A stretch of 64,000 nucleotides of DNA, taken from contig JABAKD010000029.1 of NCBI GenBank assembly GCA_012845835.1, forward strand, positions 8,501,380 to 8,565,379. Reading direction: 5' to 3'. Shown here in pieces: positions 1 to 10,641 of the stretch. The stretch comes from Undaria pinnatifida. Taxonomy: Eukaryota; Sar; Phaeophyceae; Laminariales; Alariaceae. A program made the translations under genes and the position numbers. How positions within the stretch are numbered: position 1 is the first letter of the stretch; each line of letters starts with the position of its first letter. The notes beneath the pieces were generated by a model. It saw nothing but the letters and a program-made list of their open reading frames with translations. It searched no databases and was not told the origin of the DNA.

Positions 1-839
1 GCTTGTACTAACCTGGAGGTATTTTCTATTTTCAAGGTTTGATACTGCGAGTACTGGTCACACACAGAAAATTTCAGGGCCTTCCCCGCGAGACCGGTTT
101 ATGACGTCGGGATAAACTCCCGCGGCATTAGTCACCGCGGGACTTGCAACGGTATTTTTTTTTACGGGATCCGGCAACCCCCGGACTGAAATATAGTGTT
201 TGTACGGGATCCGGCCACCGCGGACCCCCCAGGGGGGATGCAGCCACGACGGCACTCGACGAGTTTTTCGGGTACCGTGCCAAGCTGTACTCCTGCAGCA
301 GCCGAGCCGGCTGGTGTGGCCACAGGAAGACCACCAGGTCCTGCAGGCCCGACACCCACGGACTCTTGGCCCGCAGTAGGCGCTGTTGCCTCGCTGGCAG
401 CAGGCGCTGCTACCTCGCTAGCAACAGCTTCGTCAGTGTTCATTCTACGTCGGTCAGGGCCGTGTGCGTGTCGTCTGCTCCACGCTCGAACGTCTCTCGG
501 CTCTCTAAACACACAAAAAAGGGTTTCTTTGGTATTTCGCGGCGTTGTGCTGAGGGGCGAGGGGGACTCACACTAGGTATAAATGTTTTCGAAAAAGAAA
601 ATGACAAAAAAACACTACTTAGTGATATGAGATAATTGAACCGGTGACTTGGCACTTCCGTGTACATCGCACTAGCCTGTCCTTCTGCGCGGGAGGACGA
701 GCTTGACAAACGTCGGGATTCCTCGTTCTTCAATTCACGGAATGCGGGTTTTCAACACTATCTCGGGATTTGTCCGTGCGGGAACGGGTTTTTGAACATT
801 GCGCGGAACGCGTTTGTGCGGGAACGGTATTTCGCTTTT
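1..839. other. No confident gene; GC-rich ORF and direct-repeat fragment
   Basis: I see no supported gene here. A GC-rich stretch (about 200-500) is open in several frames and reads as Ala/Pro/Gly-rich peptides on the minus strand, which looks compositional. A short phrase near 31-60 (TTCAAGGTTTG followed by TACTGCGAGTACTG) recurs in two pieces at 1,215-1,255 beyond the tandem array, so the array may sit between remnants of a direct duplication. Confidence 0.4.
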
Positions 840-1135
840 TTCGCGGGACCACGGGATACGGGATTGCCCACTTTCCACGGGACACGGGATACGGGACACG
901 GGATACGGGACACGGGATACGGGAGCACGGGATATCGGATATGGGAGTTCGCATTTTTCGCGGGACCACGGCATATCGGATATGGGATTTCGCATTTTTC
1001 GCGGGACCACGGCATATCGGATATGGGATTTCGCATTTTTCGCGGGACCACGGGATATCATCGGATATGGGATTTCGCATTTTTCGCGGGACCACGGGAT
1101 ATCGGATATGGGATTTCGCATTTTGCACGGGACCA
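840..1135. repeat. Tandem array: 10-bp units then about 41-bp units
   Basis: The left part (about 855-930) is built of CACGGGATAC-like 10-mers. The right part (about 949-1135) has four to five copies of a unit of about 41 bp with the core TTTTCGCGGGACCACGG followed by an ATATCGGATATGG segment. One copy carries a 3-bp insertion. The array is open in several frames on both strands only because its units are GC-rich, so I call no gene. Confidence 0.85.
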
Positions 1136-2438
1136 TGGGATAACCCCGAATCCCGTACAATCCCGCGGGGGAAAAAAACGGGGAAGGCGCTGAAAACGTC
1201 AAGGTCAGGTTGGTACTGCGAGTACTGAGCGATGTTCAGACTTTTCAAGGTTTGGTAATGCGAATATCACACTGGGGTCTATCAGGTATGTATGTCGTAC
1301 TAAAAAAAATATGTGGAGTACTGAGGTATGCACATAGCGGGATGCCCTACCCGAGATAGGAGCGTAAAAATAAAAAATCGGCTTGACACGAAAATTATAC
1401 AGATGAGAGCGATTTGGGTGGTTTCCCGTCTCCCGCTGTTAACGCGGTATGTAATGCCTCCGCAACAATGGGCAGACCCCGATTTTACACCAAAATCAAA
1501 GGGGCTTTTGAGGTCGGAAACGGACGATAGTCAGGCGCGCGTGTTCTACACTGGTGCGCGGCAGGAGCCGTGCATTGATCCCGGGTCTTTTGTAGTGCGA
1601 GTGTGTGTTTTGCTGCGCGGGTTAATCGGTATTGATGTATGTCTATACGTCCAGCATACGTAGTACACTATTCGTGCGGGACAGCAGCACACCACTCTGT
1701 GTATGACAGAGTATCAATGCTGTTGCATCTGGTACACTAGTACCGCACAGCAGCAGTAGCAGCTGGTTTTGCATTGATTTTTGTCTTTTTACTCTTGAAT
1801 ATCTGTCTAATGAGTCTGTCTCTTGGTCTTTTGCACTGATGTACATTATCGTTCTACTGAAGGGGGCCTGAGACAACGGAAGTCCAGAATTTTGAAGTCG
1901 ATACGGAATCTACAGATAGATATGCTGTCGTGTAAGCGGACAGAGCGGTTTTGTTACGAATTCAACAACAACGTCGTACGTAATGCAATTAACGTCAACT
2001 CGGACAAGTAACGATGACTCATCCATGCCGTATATAGCTCTGGGGCGCTGGAATCCATCGCAACAAACTTCCGAACGTTATACGCAACGGATAACTCCGG
2101 TTTTTCCGGAGTTTTCCCACCTGCTGCGCGTTCGCGCTCTTGGAGCCGAAACATACCCCGATTTAAGAGATAGTTTGGTCTTATCTCGGGATACCATCGA
2201 ATCGCTAATAAACGGGAAAAGAGCGGTCCGGGGAAAAGAGCGGGGCGGAAGAGGCATGCTCCGAGGTGCTCTCAAATCGAGTACCCCCACTATACCGGCG
2301 AGATACTCCGCATTTTGGACGTGGTGATACTGCTGTCGTGAGTATGCGTACTGCCAGCTTGAGAGTGTAACATGAAAATGAATGAATGAACACTAGATAC
2401 AAGGTTTTCGCCGAGAACCGGAGGCCGACGGCGGGGTG
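1136..2438. other. No recognisable gene
   Basis: This stretch has only short, unconvincing open frames on both strands and no splice-consistent exon that I could chain. It is flanked by the tandem array on the left and the inverted-repeat element on the right. Confidence 0.4.
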
Positions 2439-2980
2439 ATCCTCCGGCGGATGGGGAAAAATAAAGCTTTAGCTCACCACACTTCCACGTATTTTAATAC
2501 GCGTCGTGTGTCGATTTAACTCAGTTGCTTTCGCAGCCCAACGCTAGCTGGCGCACGCTTCGGGTGAAGTGAATTCCATTTTTTTTTTTTTTTTAATCGC
2601 ACCCTGGACAGCTCATGAGCGATTAACAGTTCATCTATCGCGTATAGCTCACGCCTTCACACCTGTGCAGATGAGATATCTCCTATATCGTAGCTCAATC
2701 CTGGGGAAACATGCGTAGCTCATGTAGCCCCTTGTAGCTCATCCCGGTGAAACATTTGCAGCTCATGTAGCTCCTATAGCTCAAACCCGGGGATAAAATG
2801 CGCGTTTTTAAGATACCTTCTGTAATAGCTCAACACGCTATACCTACAATGGGATCCGAAGGGTGCACCAGCTAGCGGTGGGCTGCGAAAGCAACTGAGT
2901 TAAATCGACACACGACGCGTATGAAAATACGTAGAAGTGTGGTGAGCTAAAGCTTTATTTTTCCCCATCCGCCGGAGGAT
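2439..2980. mobile_element. Non-autonomous element with about 118-bp terminal inverted repeats
   Basis: The left arm (about 2,439-2,556) and right arm (about 2,862-2,980) are inverted copies with only a few mismatches. They share ATCCTCCGGCGGATGGGG at the outer end and CAGTTGCTTTCGCAGCCC towards the inside. The interior (about 300 bp) is made of degenerate TAGCTCAT-type motifs and has no coding potential. The structure fits a foldback element or a long-TIR MITE mobilised in trans. I could not identify a clean target-site duplication, so the superfamily is unassigned. Confidence 0.8.
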
Positions 2981-3620
2981 GAAGAGAAAAATATATATAT
3001 ATAGCTCAACCTTTAAAAACATGCGCAGACGAGGTACGTTCTATAGCTCAAGCCGGAAAAGCTTGCGCAGCTACCCTCGAAAAGAGCTATACATAGCTCG
3101 AGCTTCAGTGAGCTGATCTCTTCAGAGTTTTGAGTATTACCCACGTCGTGTCAGAGCTGTTTGACCATTCGTTCAACCTGATAAATACCCATACGCACCC
3201 CCACCCTTTGCTCAGCACGCGTGTTTGCCCCATAACATACGTAATCGCACCACCCTCAGCTCCAGCACATTTTTCAGCCCATACATGTGAGCTAGCTTAT
3301 CCATCGTGTACCTGGTATACGCCACGCCTTCAAAACATGTGTAGCTCAAGTAGTTCTGTATAGCTCATGCCGGGAAACAAGTGCGGCTCATGTAGCTCCT
3401 ATCATGCAGCTTACCCAGGGCAAACATGTGCGTATGGGCTACCTGTCATATCTAGCAACTATCTTCCAATTTCTGCCTTCTCTCAGTAAGCTTTGAAAGC
3501 AAGTGCAGATGAGCTACGTGCTACAGCTCATGCCGGGAAAATTGTGCAGCTTATGCAGCTCGAATAGCTCAACGGCGAGCTACCCTCGAAAAGAACTATT
3601 AATATTACCTCGAACTACGG
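2981..3620. repeat. Degenerate TAGCTCA-motif region
   Basis: The motif TAGCTCA, usually followed by T or A and a spacer of 15-40 bases, recurs irregularly here and inside the adjacent inverted-repeat element. The spacing is too irregular for a clean tandem array. It may be the decayed continuation of the same element. Confidence 0.5.
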
Positions 3621-5480
3621 TGAGCTGATCTGTCCGCGGTGTGAACTATTTCCTCGTTCGGAGACGCTACATACCACTCTCTGTGTTGTAGTACCTGGTA
3701 CGTCGTAGTAGTAGCTGGGCCGCGCTAGCTCGTTGCTTGCGGCCTCTGGTGCTGCATGCGTTGGCTGGCAACCCGAGTTTACCGAGAGCAAGAAGAGGTG
3801 CGTTGACAGGTGATACACGGCAGTACCGCCCCCCTGACAAGAAACCGAGGTATGGGCTTATGGTGTAGATTTCATATTTGAGAAAGTGTGCCACATTAAA
3901 TTTAGTATAACAGCTATCGAATTTCTAAGGGTCCATCTTAAACGATACGTACAACAATTAATTCAGTATTTGACGAAAGTTTGGTATAGTTTACCAAACT
4001 CAACGAGGGTTGAATACTAAACGAGTACGAGCCTCAGTTGGCTCGCAAAATAGTCATCCACTCGGCACAGAGCCGTCACTATAGCAGCAACGCTCGCGGA
4101 TGTCACCCGCGCGGTTGTCGCACTAGAATCGGCCTGACTCGTAGGTAGGTGTCGGTGCCTTGGGGAGTGAAATCCATCACCAACTCGTCGCGCTACTACG
4201 CCCACCGTGACAAAAGTTTGAGCGTTTGCCCTCAGCGAGAGCTTGCACGGTCGGTCGCCTCGGTGTGGTCACTTTGTCAACTCCACGAAGGGAACTCAGA
4301 AACTCACTGCGGCTTCTACGAGTAGCCATGACCTGCCAATGACCTTGAGACCAACCCTGCTGAGTCTCATGTGTTCGTGAGTGTAGCACAGATCGAGCGG
4401 TGCGGCTGCCCGATCCTCTACGCCCTACAACCTAAAATTCTGTTTTTCCTGAAAAAACTTGAAAACACGTTCATCTATAATATGACCTCCGTTCCCCTTG
4501 CCGCCTCGGTAAAGCATGCTGCGAAGCATGCCCTAGCAGGCTTGTAGCGAGTGGGGGGGTCTTCCGGGCGGGTGTAAGGCCGGACTCACCCTCAAGGAGT
4601 GATACCTTCTTGCTGCTGCGTGTGACCGCGAGGCTTAGGCGTGGCGGTAGAGTTGGGTCGTACGTGATGCGTTAGGCATGGTCACCTGATTCGCGCGTCT
4701 TTTTCGGCAGCAGTGGCGGAGCAGCAATGCTTAATCGGGATGCTCGTGCGCGGAGGCAGGCGCCACCACGAGCCACGCTGCGGCGCAGTCTCGGTTTGCG
4801 TGGAAGGAAATGCGCCGGTAGGAGGCTGGATTCGACGAAGGAGGAGGGCGACTGGCCGTCGACGGGCGGGGAAGAAACGGATTCAACTCTCCCTGAACGA
4901 GAATTTTGTTCTTCATATCAGCACCGCAAGCTGCGTGGAGCATTTTCTTTTTTTAGGGACGGGGGAGAAGGGGAACCGGTTGGAAAGAAGTGTCAACGAG
5001 AGCAAGTGCGCAGGAGCGTGCCGAGTGAGCTACGGCGATGAGGCGGCCAAAGAGAACCACAGCAAGAGGATGGCACACGGAGACCCACGACCCGCACGCA
5101 CACCATCATCATGAGAGCAGCGATCGTCTTTTTTTCAGGGTTTTTTTACGAGACAGCAGTACAACATTTTACTTACGTCACTCATTTTTGTAGAGTTTGC
5201 AGAAGAGTTGTATAACCTTCATGGGGAACGACCCCCTGCAATTTTCAAATTTTCAGGCACGGGCGTCGTAGCTGCGCTGCAACCTGTCGAATAACTCGGG
5301 AAGGCGGGGCGATAATTGATATTTGTATGATGGTTTTCGGTTCGTTTGCTCTTGTTTCACTGCATGCCCGCGGGTCGTCACTCTGACAGCACTCCAGACA
5401 GCAGGCGCGTTCGTCTGTGCTCACGATTACCGTGCGGTTCGTCCGGTGCAGGCAGCCCAACCGCTGTAGTTTGTAGCCGC
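3621..5480. other. No supported gene; two weak ORF stretches
   Basis: Two stretches look slightly coding. On the minus strand an ATG at 4,329 opens a basic 50-residue frame (begins MATRRSRSEF), followed in another frame by a continuation down to about 4,017. On the plus strand a GC-rich frame runs at about 4,713-5,114. Neither has a recognisable domain or a convincing splice context. They may be transposon remnants. Confidence 0.3.
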
Positions 5481-5742
5481 GAGTTGGTTAGTTGTGGGAA
5501 CGGGGGAGCTCTATGCCGTACGTAGTTGAGTGGATACCCGCGGCCATGTGAGTTCAGTTTGCACGTTGGATCTTTTCACTCGTGCGCCTTCTTCGTATCG
5601 TGCGTTTTAGGCGGGAAAGCGTAGTACTTACCGGACGAATTTTATTTCACTTGGTTTTTCGGATCTTCCTAGGGCTCCAGCACCTTTGTGTGACCACGGA
5701 CTCTAGATGTTTGACAAGAGTTAATGTGAGAAAACAACAACA
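5481..5742 (+). repeat. Repeat family D, copy 1
   Basis: About 260 bp, nearly identical to 9,789-10,050 in the same orientation. Shared landmarks are GAGTTGGTTAGTTGTGGG at the left, a GGCGGGAAAGCGTAGTA segment in the middle and AGAGTTAATGTGAGAAAAC at the right. The two copies are 4.3 kb apart and could be long terminal repeats of a dead element or two solo insertions. The DNA between them shows no pol-type coding. Confidence 0.8.
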
Positions 5743-5817
5743 ACATGAATATCTCCGTTTTTTCAGATCTAGTACGTTTCAAACGAAATTTCATTTTGTA
5801 AAAAATTGAAAAACGTC

Positions 5818-5880
5818 AGCTGTGAGTACGACCGATTGAATTGTTGAAACTCAACTTTGCAAGCTGCGTGGTACATTAAA
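5818..5880. repeat. Short repeat A-prime (terminal part of family A)
   Basis: A segment of about 60 bp carrying CGTCAGCTGTGAGTACGA followed by ACTCAACTTTGCAAGCTGCG. The same segment recurs at about 9,118-9,180 and 46,890-46,955. Inverted copies are near 33,540-33,615, 42,812-42,880 and 43,318-43,392. The inner half matches the end of repeat family A, so these look like truncated or sibling copies of one element family. Confidence 0.7.
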
Positions 5881-6225
5881 TCTAAATTCTGTCTCATTCA
5901 TGGTATTTCAAAACTGAACTAAAGTTTTCGCTAAGATCGACCCTTGCTTATCTCAAGTTTCTTGTGGGCTCTTTGTTGCGGAGGGCCGCTAGTGTATGAT
6001 ATGTCTACAGTTCTCCGTACAGTTTTCACGACATGTGATATACCTGGTACTGACCAAACACATAAATCCGAAGTACCTGGTACGAATTGAGCACGAGTAT
6101 ACTATCCTTATTATATAATACGCTAACGTCGTCGTAGAGACGTTCTTTCGGATCTTTGAAAATATACCCCCAAAAAGCTGCGACTCCCGAGCTCCACTCG
6201 GCCTCCGGCTGCCTCGCGGTGCCGC

Positions 6226-6964
6226 CACGTCCCATCCGCACAGCAGCACTACGACGTGCCGGCGAAAGAACGGCCGTCGGTGCCCTACCTTGGCGAGGGG
6301 GGAGCGTGGAAATTGCCCTCCCGGGGACGGCTCGTTGCCCCCCCCCCGCTTTTTCTTCGTCGCAGCCCGCTTTTTTTTCTTTTCGAACTCCAACTAAATT
6401 AAACTTTCGAATTGCTTTTCGGCCACTAGAGCCATGGACACGAGACGACAAGCGCGCCTGCGTCAAAAGCAAGCACGACAACAATCGCAGCAGCGTCGAG
6501 CCGTCGCCGTCGCCCGGCGCTCTCGCCGTGCGCAGAATCGGCGACGCGAAAACGATGCCCAGCGCTCTCGCCGTCAGCGCAATCGAGAACGCGACAACGA
6601 CACCCGGCGCTCCGGCTATCAGCAGAATCGAGAACGCGAAAACGAGACCAGGCGCTCTCGCCGCCAGCAAGATAGGGATCGCCAAAACAGGGCAGGCGCT
6701 CGCAGCATTGGTAGAACCGGCAACTCTACAACGCCCGGCACAGAAAGAAGGTGCCTGCCTCACGATTCTCCATGTATGCTCTTCCGCTCGAGGACATCTT
6801 CGAGGGAGAATGGCCCCGGCACATCCTCCCTGCGCGGACCGAGTGCCCTTCCTGCCACGTCCCATCCGCACAGCAGCACTACGACGTGCCGGCGAAAGAA
6901 CGGGCGTCGGTGCCCAACCTCGGCGAGGGGGGAGCGTGGAAATCGCCCTCCCGGGGACGGCTCG
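6226..6964 (+). repeat. Direct duplication of about 108 bp flanking a basic repeat ORF
   Basis: The segments 6,226-6,335 and 6,858-6,964 are close direct copies. Both contain GCAGCACTACGACGTGCCGG and GAGGGGGGAGCGTGGAAAT. Between them lies a 45-bp tandem repeat (about 6,513-6,700, four degenerate copies) that encodes an Arg/Gln/Glu-rich peptide. The flanking copies suggest a segmental duplication within one ancestral gene or element. Confidence 0.8.
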
Positions 6965-6991
6965 CTTGGCCCCCGGCGTGGCGGGGATTAG
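6434..6991 (+). CDS. Unrecognised basic repeat protein ORF (185 aa), possibly transposon-derived
   Basis: An ATG at 6,434 in a good initiation context (GAGCCATGG) opens a frame of 185 codons. Residues about 1-85 are highly basic and contain four degenerate 15-residue repeats of the type RRSRRQQNRERENET. The rest is low complexity. In the adjacent frame, from about 6,751, a different and more protein-like stretch (LEDIFEGEWPRHILP, then CPSCH) runs on, so a frameshift may have split one protein. Arg/Gln/Glu tandem repeats of this sort are found near the N-termini of some Helitron-encoded proteins. That is only a resemblance; I do not recognise a domain. Confidence 0.3.
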   Translation: MDTRRQARLRQKQARQQSQQRRAVAVARRSRRAQNRRRENDAQRSRRQRNRERDNDTRRSGYQQNRERENETRRSRRQQDRDRQNRAGARSIGRTGNSTTPGTERRCLPHDSPCMLFRSRTSSRENGPGTSSLRGPSALPATSHPHSSTTTCRRKNGRRCPTSARGERGNRPPGDGSLGPRRGGD

Positions 6992-7230
6992 TAAACAACT
7001 GCAAATCCCGCCCGGCCCGAGAGTATTGTAATATTGTAACCAACGAATCGGCTGCTGCTCGCCTGTCAGGTGTAATGCTCTACGTCCTGCTGCATTGCTG
7101 TATTGCTGTACTGGGTAGGTCCGTGGGTGGATGGTGGGTGGTGGGTGGGTTGTGGATGGCGGCTCGCTCGCTCCCCGAGATGGCCGAGTATCGTCCAAAA
7201 ATAAAACTCCCCCGTTTGTTTCCTGTTTCA

Positions 7231-7953
7231 TACAAGGTCCTCAAGAACCAACCAACTAACTCCTCCCCGCGTACCAGGTGTACTGCTGCTGTACGTACTG
7301 CTGCACTGCTGGACTGCTGTATGTAGTAAAGGTTTGGTCGGTGGGTGGGTGGAGGGTGGGTGGGCCGTTCCGTATGTGGGAGTCTTTTTTCGTTCTGTGG
7401 GAGATGAACCTTTTTTTTGTTTCTAAAATACCGGCCTCCCACTGGTGTTTGGGATTACCACCGTCCCCACTTCTGCGCTCCTCTGTCCTTTACTACCGTA
7501 AGTACTGCTGCACTGCCGTACTGCTGCCCCGTTATTATTTCGTTTTTTTAGTAATTACATACCGAGGATGATACAGCATCAACTTGGTCCTCAAGAACCA
7601 ACCAACTGCTCCCCGCGTACTAGGTGTACTGCTGTGCGTACTGCTGTATGTAGTAAAGGTTTGGTCGGTGGGTGGGTGGAGGGTGCACTGCGTCGTCCGT
7701 GGTGGGTGGGTGGGCCGTTCCGTACGTTGGAGTATTTTTCGTCCTGTGGGAGATGAACCTTTCTTTTGTTTCTACGTAAAATACCGGCCTCCCGCCGGTG
7801 CTTGGGAGTACCACCGTCCCCACTGCTGCACTCCTCTGTAATTTACTACCGTACGTACTGCTGCACTGCCGTACTGCTGCCCTGCTATCATTTTGTTGTT
7901 CTAGTACTTACCTGGTACATCGTACATTGTACAGAGGATGATACAGCATCAAA
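7231..7953 (+). repeat. Tandem duplication, two copies of about 360 bp
   Basis: Copy 1 spans about 7,231-7,583 and copy 2 about 7,584-7,953. Both begin with GGTCCTCAAGAACCAACCAA, pass through GGTTTGGTCGGTGGGTGGG and a TGGGAGATGAACCTTT segment, and end at GGATGATACAGCATCAA. Partial further copies appear just before (about 7,080-7,150) and after (about 7,965-8,010). The overlapping open frames are by-products. Confidence 0.85.
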
Positions 7954-8329
7954 TTGTTTTTTTCCGCCATTATACCGGCCGGCAACTGGCAAACTTCGGG
8001 AGTACCACTATTAATAGTTGATACAGAGTATTGCTCGAAATATTGCTCGAAATAAAGTAGATGCTGTCTTGTCTCCTGTCTGCCCACACACACTGGAATA
8101 ATGAGATCATGAGCGTGTCGAGTACCACGGGTACGTATTATAACATGCGTCGATCGCATGCAAGTGCTTGCAGCAGAACGGCAGCAATACGAGGCACTGA
8201 GCCACAACCGCCCCACCAAACGACACAGCCTAGCACACCGAACCACATGCAAAGTGCTATCACAGACACCACTACACTCCAAGCACCACACATCTAGCAC
8301 ATAGCGATGGCAGACGGAAGGGCGCTGTG

Positions 8330-8598
8330 ATGCCTGATGCGTTGAGTTCTGTGCATAGTGCTCACCCAGCAACCTTCAACAGCACCGTCAAACTGCAGCT
8401 CCTGAGCGACCTCATCAATCGCAGGTGAGTATATGTTGACGTGTTGGTTGTCCCCCTCTCTGGTGCGTGGTGGTGGTGTGTTTGTGGTGCGAATCTCGCA
8501 GGTGGCAAGCCTTTCTCTCAGCCACACGAGGTGGTACTTTCTACGAGCGCTTCCTGTTCGCTCTCCGTCGTCGGCCGGGAGTTCCACAGCAAACTTGA
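8330..8598 (+). CDS. Small two-exon gene candidate (63 aa), unrecognised
   Basis: Exon 1 (8,330-8,424) runs from an ATG and ends at a consensus donor, CGCAG|GTGAGT. Exon 2 (8,502-8,598) follows an acceptor, TCTCGCAG, in matching phase and ends at TGA. The 77-bp intron interrupts an Arg codon. The joined protein ends with a basic, aromatic stretch (FYERFLFALRRR). Just downstream, in other frames, are further coding-like stretches, including one from an ATG at 8,957 ending at a perfect donor (GGCCAG|GTGAGTAAG, 9,034). This may therefore be a decayed larger gene. No domain is recognised. Confidence 0.3.
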
Positions 8599-9204
8599 AA
8601 TGGCTTTCATGATATACACCAATTTCAGCTGGTTATCCCCTGATAAGAAGCTGTATGCTGTGTTCTGTCTTGCCATCGTCCTCTCAAAACACACCACGCA
8701 CTATGCCCCGAAAGTAACAGGAGGTGCTCTCAACGACCTTTTAACCGGTGGCGCACACCAATATCCCTGGTGTCTTCGTCTCCCAACTAGTTTTTGCGCA
8801 TTTGAAAGTGGCCTTTTTCGACGAACAACTGCAACTCACAGTTCACAGCTTACACAGCTCACGACTGCTCTTCTCGATGCGCATGTTTCCAAATGGCACC
8901 GTCGTACATCGTTTCATACCGCTTCTAGCTGCGGCCGCGCTGGTCGTCCCAGGCTCCGATGGATTCGTTCCGACACCATGCAAACCTCGCTGTCCGTCAG
9001 CGGCAGGAGGAGCAAGCTGCAGGGTATGGCCAGGTGAGTAAGACTCACGAAGTTTTGTACGAGTACGTTTATAAAGCACAGCGAGCATTTCGTTTTTTTT
9101 TTATAAAAATTGAAAAACGTCAGCTGTGAGTATGATCGATTGAATGGTTGGAACTCAACGTTGCAAGCTGCGCGGCACATCAATTCATTTTATGATATGG
9201 TGTT

Positions 9205-10641
9205 TTAAATAAGGGAAATTGACAAAATCGGGTACACCCGGGTGGTTTCTGAACAAAATCGGGTACCTTTTTTTCCGCGACGGGGCGCGCTTACGTACGC
9301 CTGCAAAACGCCTCCAAATCGCCTTCTGGCGCCTGAACTCACTGCGCCTTGTGTACGCGCAGCACCCCAAACCGTTTTTTCGGCGTTCGAACCCTCTGTA
9401 CTGCGAACACATTCATTCTGTACTGCAAACACCTACTGCGAACACGTACTCAATAACGCGAACATATATATACCGTGATGCGAACACATACTACTACTGT
9501 ACTGCGAGCACATACTGTGCTGCGAACACGTACTGGACTGCTAACACATACTGCGAACGCATACACACACGCAACAGCTGTACTACGAAGTACAAGTAGT
9601 TTGGTTGAGTTATACGAAGTACTTCGAAGCACCCCACCGCAATACATGCTCCGGGGAAGGGAGGATACATACGTCCCTTGTTTATTCGGAAAAACACGAA
9701 GTTCTCCGAAAACAGGCACCCTCAGGCTCGTCTGACGCGTGTTGTTGTGAGGACCAAATCACCAACAGTGGACCGTCTCTACATATACGAGTTGGTTAGT
9801 TGTGGGGACGGGGGAACTCTATGCTGTAGTTGAGTGGATACCCGCGGCCATGTGAGTTTAGTTTGCACATTTGACCTTTTCACTTGTGCGCCTTCTTCCG
9901 TATCATGCGTTTTTAGGCGGGAAAGCGTAGTATTTCCCTGACGAATTTTGATTTCACTTGGTTTTTCGGATCTTCCTAGGGCTCCAGCACCTTTGTGTGA
10001 CCACGGGCTCTAGATTTTTGACAAGAGTTAATGTGAGAAAACAACAAACAACAATATGGTCTTGTCTTTTCTTCCTAGCGCCGGATCTTGGTTGGGTGTC
10101 GCCGGATCTTGGTTGGGTGTCCGCGCTCACCGCCATGCCACCATTCTTCGCAGTGCGGTTGCATCGGGGCTGGATCTTTGTGGGCCGGGAAGTTAGCAGT
10201 GCTGCTGTGGTCGCATGACAGTCGCCAAGTTGCTAGTTGTGTGCGGGATCTTCCACAGCTGGGTTGCGGGGAGATGTCGTCCGTTTCCGTGTCTCCGCGG
10301 GTGTTGCAAGTGAACAAAAACGGGTGCAGTATGGCCGAAATCGGGTAGTTGATAAAATCGAAACACAGGGCGGGGTATACCCGGTGTGTTCCTGAACAAA
10401 ATCGGGTTGTCCGTCGAGAGCACTTTTTGGGGGCCGTCATTGGCGCCGTTTTGAGGGTTGGAACGCCGAAAAAACGGTTTGGGGTGCTGCGCGTACACAA
10501 GGCGCAGTGAGTTCAGGCGCCAGAAGGTGATTTGGAGGCGTTTTGCAGGCGTACGTAAGCGCGCCCCGTCGCGGAAAAAAAGGTACCCGATTTTGTTCAG
10601 AAACCACCCGGGTGTACCCGATTTTGTCAATTTCTCTTTAA
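9205..10641. mobile_element. 1.4-kb element with about 190-bp terminal inverted repeats
   Basis: The left arm (9,205-9,396) and right arm (10,453-10,641) are nearly perfect inverted copies, with landmarks AAATTGACAAAATCGGGTAC, CGCGACGGGGCGCGCTTACG and CCAAACCGTTTTTTCGGCG. The interior holds a degenerate TACTGCGAACACA tandem (about 9,398-9,570), repeat D copy 2 and a partial third copy of the arm (about 10,348-10,420). A diverged single arm lies at 17,131-17,300. No transposase frame is visible, so it is probably non-autonomous or a nested composite. Confidence 0.75.
9789..10050 (+). repeat. Repeat family D, copy 2
   Basis: Close copy of 5,481-5,742 in the same orientation, inside the inverted-repeat element. 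It differs by scattered substitutions and a few short indels, so the copies are old or diverged before insertion. Confidence 0.8.

Noticed and set aside
5481-10050. LTR retrotransposon bounded by the two D repeats
   Set aside because: No gag or pol motifs, primer site or polypurine tract were seen between them, and the second copy sits inside another element; left as dispersed repeats.
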